Shown piece after piece: positions 59,329 to 64,000 of a stretch of DNA of 64,000 nucleotides. Source of the stretch: Cerioporus squamosus (lineage: Eukaryota > Basidiomycota > Agaricomycetes > Polyporales > Polyporaceae); NCBI GenBank assembly GCA_022592435.1, contig JABYQS010000033.1, forward strand, positions 124,001 to 188,000. The letters run 5' to 3'. Under the pieces are notes generated by a model. The model saw nothing but the letters and a program-made list of their open reading frames with translations, had not been told where the DNA came from and ran no database searches. The position numbers were made by a program, and so were the translations under genes. Position 1 is the stretch's first letter; the number at the start of each line of letters is the position of its first letter.

Positions 59329-60175
59329 TCAACTCTGGGGTGGGAGTAATCTGCAAGACAGACTGCAAGACGCCGCTTGGCGACTGTTCGGTGCTGGCTT
59401 GATCAAGGCTCGAAGGAGAGCCTGAGGCCGGCGGTACTGCCGCTGGGCGTGCTCCTCGGACTGAGAAGTCCAGTCAACGGGCTGAAAACGGCACCTTCCC
59501 ATTGCAGTCCTCCAACTTCAGGCCTTCAGGGTGCATGGCGCTCGAGATCTTCGGGAGGCTAGTGCTGCCGCCACGCGCACCGGTACTGTGTGCACCATGC
59601 ACAGGAACCAAGCACGTATATGGACACAGTTTAGCTCGCACTCGGGTGGCAGTAGTGACGCATCCACAGATGAGGTGCGAGTCCACGCCACCTCTCGAGA
59701 TGGTTCACAGGGACTCCAGGACGATCATTAAGGTATACTGACACCCACTCACAGGTCTGGGTTACCGGCGCCGCACATCCTCAACTTTCCAACTCGGAGG
59801 CGAGTGGCATGCACCTCAGGACCCGATATCCTCTTTCGTGCAAACGTAGACGGGACGAGCGAGGAAGCTTCTCGTTTATGTCGGGCATGCACCCGTACTG
59901 AATGTGGGCTATCGGGACCGTGCACGCAACCCGCGCCCGCGCCCGTGCGCGTCGCAGATGTGATCCTATGTGCGCATGCCATCGTGCGGGGCTTGGCCTC
60001 GGACGCTATTCCTATTCGACTACCGGTGAGGGGTGCGGGAGAGGCGTATATATACTCTGGGGGTGGGGCGTTGGGGGTGGGAAGCTGCAGACCCACTGGC
60101 GGGTTCCCGCACTCGAGCCCTTCGACAGGTGGATTGCTAACTAACTTCTCGCGAGCGAGAGGACAACAGGTCACC
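59329..60175. promoter_or_regulatory. Upstream region of the aldehyde dehydrogenase gene
   Basis: No gene seen. Includes a TATA-type element (listed) and a GGGGGTGGGGCGTTGGGGGT G-rich patch at 60059-60078, within 120 bp of the ATG. Confidence 0.4.
60047..60054 (+). promoter_or_regulatory. Probable TATA box of the aldehyde dehydrogenase gene
   Basis: GCGTATATATACTC, TATATATA core, about 120 bp before the ATG at 60176. Confidence 0.6.
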
Positions 60176-62331
60176 ATGATCAACTTTTCGTTCACCGATG
60201 GATTGTGAGTGTCGTCGGGCTTCCGGCTCAATACTGATGCGTTTGCTGACTTCGGACTGCCCGGATTCCAAGTGCACACGTCATCGACGGCAGGAAGGTC
60301 ACGTCTCCCACGACCAAGGGAGTCGTGGACCCGGCCACGGAGGACGTGTTCGCGCACGTACCGGTCGCGACGCGCGAGCAGCTCGAGGAGGCCGTCGACG
60401 CTGCCGAGCGCGCTTTCCCGGTGTGGAGAAGCAAGCCCTGGGAGGAGCGCCAGGAGGTGCTGAATGATATCGCGGCGCTGCTGGAGAGACACGCGACGGG
60501 GTTCATTGAGTTGCTCATGCGGGAGGTCGGGAAGGATCATATGAGCGCGTGAGCTTGGTCCTTTTCCAGCGTTGATCGATGTTCACTGATTTCGTGCCAT
60601 AGGGCCTTCGAGCTGAGCATTGCTGTTCCTTGGTTGCGCGCGGTGGCAAAGCAGACGCTTGAGGACGAGATTGTCCAGCAGGACGCGAACAGGGTCATCA
60701 CGAATCGCTTTCGGCCGTACGGGGTGGTGAGTTCGTTCGAAACGTTGTCTGAGTCCTCGTGGTCCCTGAGCTCAAGCCTACGCTTCCCCCAGGTTGCCGG
60801 GATTACACCTTTCAAGTGAGCAACTTCTTCTGCGGGTAGACTCGACACTCACATAATGCGAAGCTTCCCTATCGTCCTCACCATAACCAAGATGGCGCAG
60901 GCCCTTCTGGCAGGCAACTGCATCGTCATCAAGGCCCCGCCCACGTCCCCATGCTCGGTCCTGAAGTTCATCGAGCTGTCACAGTCTGTCGTTCCCCCTG
61001 GCGTTCTCTCGGTCCTCTACGGAGGAACGGACTTGTACGTTTGCAACGCCCGCCATTTTGCTGTGAAGCTCCGCACTGACTCTAGTGCAGGGGCGAGTGG
61101 ATCATCCGGCACCCGCGCATCATGCGCATATCGTTGACGGGCTCGTCCGGGGTCGGGAAGGCGGTCATGCGCGAAGCCGCGAACGAGCTCAAGAGCCTCA
61201 CGCTCGAGCTTGGCGGGAACGACCCCGCCATCGTCCTCGACGACGTGGACCCCAAGGAGATGGCGCAGTATGTACCCCGCCGGTGCGCCGCGGGATGCTG
61301 AGAAGCTGATCTAAGTACCGGGTCTGACAGACGCATCATGCTTGGAGCGACGCACAATGCCGGGCAGACGTGCTTCAACATGAAGCGCATATATGTCCAC
61401 GACACCGTGTACGATGCGGTGTGCGACGAGCTGGTGGTGCTCGCCCAGACCACGAAGGTCGGAAATCCGTTTGATCCGACGGTGTCTATCGGCCCAGTGC
61501 AGAATCGAGGGCAGTACGAGCGGTTGAGGTTTGTGACTCGGCATTTCAGTCCGACCCACTCCTTTCGCCGGTCGGTTGCGCTGACACTTCCGCAGGGGGC
61601 TCATTTGGGACTGCAAGGCGAACGGCTACAAGATTGCTTTTGAGAGCAAGGTTCCTGCGCCTGGGAAGGGGTATTATATCCCGTTGGTAATTGTCGACAA
61701 CCCGCCTGACGAGTCGAGGATCGTCCGGGAAGAACGTACGTCCTGCTGCGACCATTTCAACACATAATCGGCTGGGTGACCGCGGTGCTGTGCAGAGTTC
61801 GGTCCTATTATTCCGCTCATGCGATGGAGCGACGACCGCGACGTAGTACGGCGAGCGAGTGCGTGCTTCGCGATGTTTCTGCTCCCCTGGACTGAGGGAG
61901 ATTGGAATGCACAGATGACTCGGAGTACGGTCTCGGCTCCTCGGTTTGGGGCCGAGACATCGAGCGGATGCAACGGATTGCTGACGAACTAGATAACGGC
62001 ATGGGTGAGTTCGTACATCGCAGAGCTCGTCCATTGAGACACTGAGAGAGTCTTGGCTGCTCTGCATAGTTTGGATCAACGAATGGGGGGTCGTCGGCGG
62101 AGACTTCGTAAGTGCAGTTTGTATGCTGTCGATCCAGATATTAACGGCTATCACCTGCGCAGCCTTTGGGCGGTACGAAGGTCAGCCTATGATTTGCGCA
62201 CACATTGTTTTGCGTGACCAATCGCTGATGTGCCATTTCTGCAGCACTCTGGAATGGGAGTCGAGAACTCGAAGCATGGTCTGGCGTCGTGGACTTATGT
62301 CCAGTCGTTCGTCTGCAACAACAAGTTTTGA
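60176..62331 (+). CDS. NAD(P)-dependent aldehyde dehydrogenase (vanillin/salicylaldehyde type)
   Basis: Begins MINFSFTDG in a 29-nt first exon (60176..60204), joined to FAHVIDGRKVTSPTTKGVVD (from 60273). Further exons keep the ALDH fold in phase: ITPF-type substrate region, ALLAGNCIVIKAPPTSPCSV (cofactor site), RISLTGSSGVGKAV (G-x4-G), catalytic Glu in LTLELGGNDPAIV, catalytic Cys in ATHNAGQTCFNMKRIYVHD, then GLIWDCKANGYKIAFESKVP, FGPIIPLMRWSDD, ANDSEYGLGSSVWGRD, PFGGTK, HSGMGVENSKHGLASWT; stop at 62329. About 480 residues, normal for the family. This subgroup oxidises aromatic aldehydes in fungi, fitting lignin-derived substrates, but exact substrate is inferred. At least nine introns. No targeting signal, so cytosolic. 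Confidence 0.93.
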
Positions 62332-62785
62332 GCGAATACGATCAACACGTGTGCTTGTGTGTATGCTGTTGATCTATGTATTGATTTACTCGCCAGCAGT
62401 GCGTTTTATGCTCTCCGTCTTTCGGTGTGTATGGTGGTGGCCGGTCATCCCTGGACCCTGAGGTTGGTGGCGCACAGACTTGTATCTCGATCACTCTCGA
62501 TAGGGCTAAGAATAGCAACGGAGTTGCCATTCCGGGAGCAATACGCTTCGGGAATATTCGGCCGTCTCCTCTGTTGCGCCGTGAAGGAGAGATGCCGAGG
62601 TGGCCGGGGGAGCCCCACTGGCGGGCCGAGGGGCAGCAGGAGGATCATCTGTGCGTACTGACGACACTGGCTGGCTGACTACGGCCCTTCCCATGCTGCC
62701 GTGCGCGTCGGCAGTCCACGCCGGTCATATACCCCACCACCCGCCTCTAGACCCACGTCTCCCCGCTCACGACCCTCTGCACGAT
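62332..62785. promoter_or_regulatory. Promoter region of the terminal MFS gene
   Basis: 454 bp; 3' UTR of the dehydrogenase and promoter of the next gene. An in-frame upstream ATG at about 62694 is possible but would add a Pro/His-rich leader unlike related transporters. Confidence 0.4.
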
Positions 62786-64000
62786 ATGAACGACACGGAC
62801 CGTCCAACATCTTCCGACGTTCTCCCATCAGCGACCCCCACCGTGCACGACGAGCCAGGGATCTCTAGCCCAGTCGACATCTCCGGGACGGAGCCCGGCA
62901 GCGATGTTGACAAGTCTCGGAACGAAAAGGCCGTCAAGGCCACCCAGGACGACCGCGAGTCGTCGCCCTCGACCGACGACGGAGTGCTTGTAGTAGACTG
63001 GGAAGGGCCGGACGATCCTCAGAACCCAAAGAAGTACGTGATTCCGTTCTTATCCCTGATCCCAGCAGAAGCTCATCATTTGTGGGCGCAACCGCTCATG
63101 TTCTCGTCCCGTCGTACAGCTGGAGTTTGAGGAAGAAATGGGCTGCTACGCTCATTGTGTCCGCCTTCACCTTCATCAGCCCCGTCTCGTCCTCCATGAT
63201 GGCTCCTGCAAGTGAGCAGATCGCACGCGAGTTTGGAATTACCAGCAGTAGTGTCATTGCGCTGCTAACATCCGTCTTTGTCGCCGCATATGGTGAGTTC
63301 AATTCATGACATCATCATGCGAGGTGTAAACACTCTAATGCTTCCATATCCAGCCTTCGGGCCGCTGCTTCTGGGACCTATGAGCGAACTGTTCGGTCGC
63401 TCTAGGGTGTTGCAGTTAGCGAACATGTGGTACTTAGGTGTGTCTTACTGCACAGTGCGTATATGCTATGAATTGACACGGTCCACTCCTTAGCGTGGAA
63501 TCTTGGTTGCGGTTTCGCTCAAAACGAGGGCCAACTCATTGCCTTCAGATTTCTAGCTGGTCTCGGTGGAAGTGCGCCACTATCGGTAAGTGACACCGTT
63601 GCGTCTGTCGGCGTGTGACTTAGAAGCTGCGTCAGAAATGATGTACTGACGGGAGCATTAGATAGGTGGTGGCGTGTTGGGTGACTTGTTCAGGCCAACA
63701 GAGAGAGGACAAGCCATCGCTATATACTCACTAGCACCCCTTCTCGGACCAGTCATTGGTCCAACGTGTGGTGCGTGGATCGCCGAAAAGTCCACCTGGC
63801 GCTGGGTGGTATGTCTTCCTCTCCTTCCTCTGATTCTTTCTAGCTGACGCGCTTGTTGCCAGTTTTGGTCCACCACTATTGTCGATGCATTTATCCAGTG
63901 CTTAGGTGTTATCTTCCTCAAAGAGAGTACGTGCTCACTCTGTGCGCTGCTACTCGGCCTTGGTATTGATTCTCCTTGTTTGCAGCATTCGCGCCCATTC
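62786..64000 (+). CDS. MFS drug:H+ antiporter, DHA1/polyamine-type (3' truncated by window)
   Basis: Exons 62786..63033, 63120..63292, 63354..63437, 63494..63585, 63662..63808, 63863..63926 and 63986 onward are in phase. A long acidic Ser/Asp-rich N-terminus ends in the DHA1 signature VVDWEGPDDPQNPKNWSLRK. TM1 follows (LIVSAFTFISPVSSSMMAPA), then ITSSSVIALLTSVFVAAYAF, motif A-like GPMSELFGRSRVLQLANM, TM4 FRFLAGLGGSAPLSIGGG, and motif C-type LAPLLGPVIGPTCGAWIAE. RW at the start of TM6 is kept (STWRWVFWST). These transporters export polyamines, azoles and other small toxic compounds at the plasma membrane. The second half lies beyond the window. It sits directly after an aldehyde dehydrogenase, so a detoxification pairing is possible. 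Confidence 0.92.

Overview
The window comes from a filamentous basidiomycete, most likely a wood-decay Agaricomycete of the Polyporales type. The evidence is GC-rich coding sequence broken by many introns of about 45-75 nt with fungal GT(R)AGT/GTACGT donors, a class I hydrophobin, a C-terminal CAAX Ras, secreted enzymes, and a Plavaka-type DNA transposon of the kind known from mushroom-forming fungi. The placement is inferred from gene content, not from a search.

Layout, left to right. A truncated ARID-domain SWI/SNF subunit (SWI1-like, +) and the AP-3 adaptor beta subunit (+) are followed, tail to tail, by a CWH43-type GPI-lipid remodelling protein (-), a large disordered Pro-rich/coiled-coil protein (-) and, from a shared 350-bp promoter, a PP2C-fold protein (+) that has lost a metal-binding Asp. 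A tandem-repeat low-complexity protein (-), a gene-poor stretch, a complete RAS1 (-) and another gene-poor stretch precede a seven-helix receptor with a long cytoplasmic tail (-), DNA polymerase eta (-) and a Rieske-AIF oxidoreductase (-). A divergent promoter then leads to a secreted sedolisin protease (+) and a ThuA-like protein with a hydrophobic C-terminus (+).

From 39,936 to 48,670 lies an 8.7-kb DNA transposon with 25-bp terminal inverted repeats (24/25 identical), a 7-bp target duplication GCTGAGT and subterminal GGTTACC-like motif arrays. It carries a Plavaka-family transposase (two offsetting frameshifts) and two further genes I do not recognise: one on the minus strand, and one on the plus strand with nine phase-consistent exons interrupted by a single TGA. 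This multi-gene element is the best candidate here for something poorly described.

After the element come an MFS transporter (+), the nuclear export receptor CSE1 (-), a class I hydrophobin (+), a doubtful small ORF, an aldehyde dehydrogenase (+) and the start of a second MFS transporter (+) that runs off the window.

Two themes cut across the genes. Micro-exons of 11-30 nt occur in the receptor, Pol eta, Rieske-AIF and hydrophobin genes; I found each by requiring reading-phase continuity through conserved motifs. Single-base indels at or next to short homopolymers break the AP-3, CWH43 and transposase frames, which may reflect assembly errors as much as biology. No tRNA, rRNA or CRISPR was supportable.
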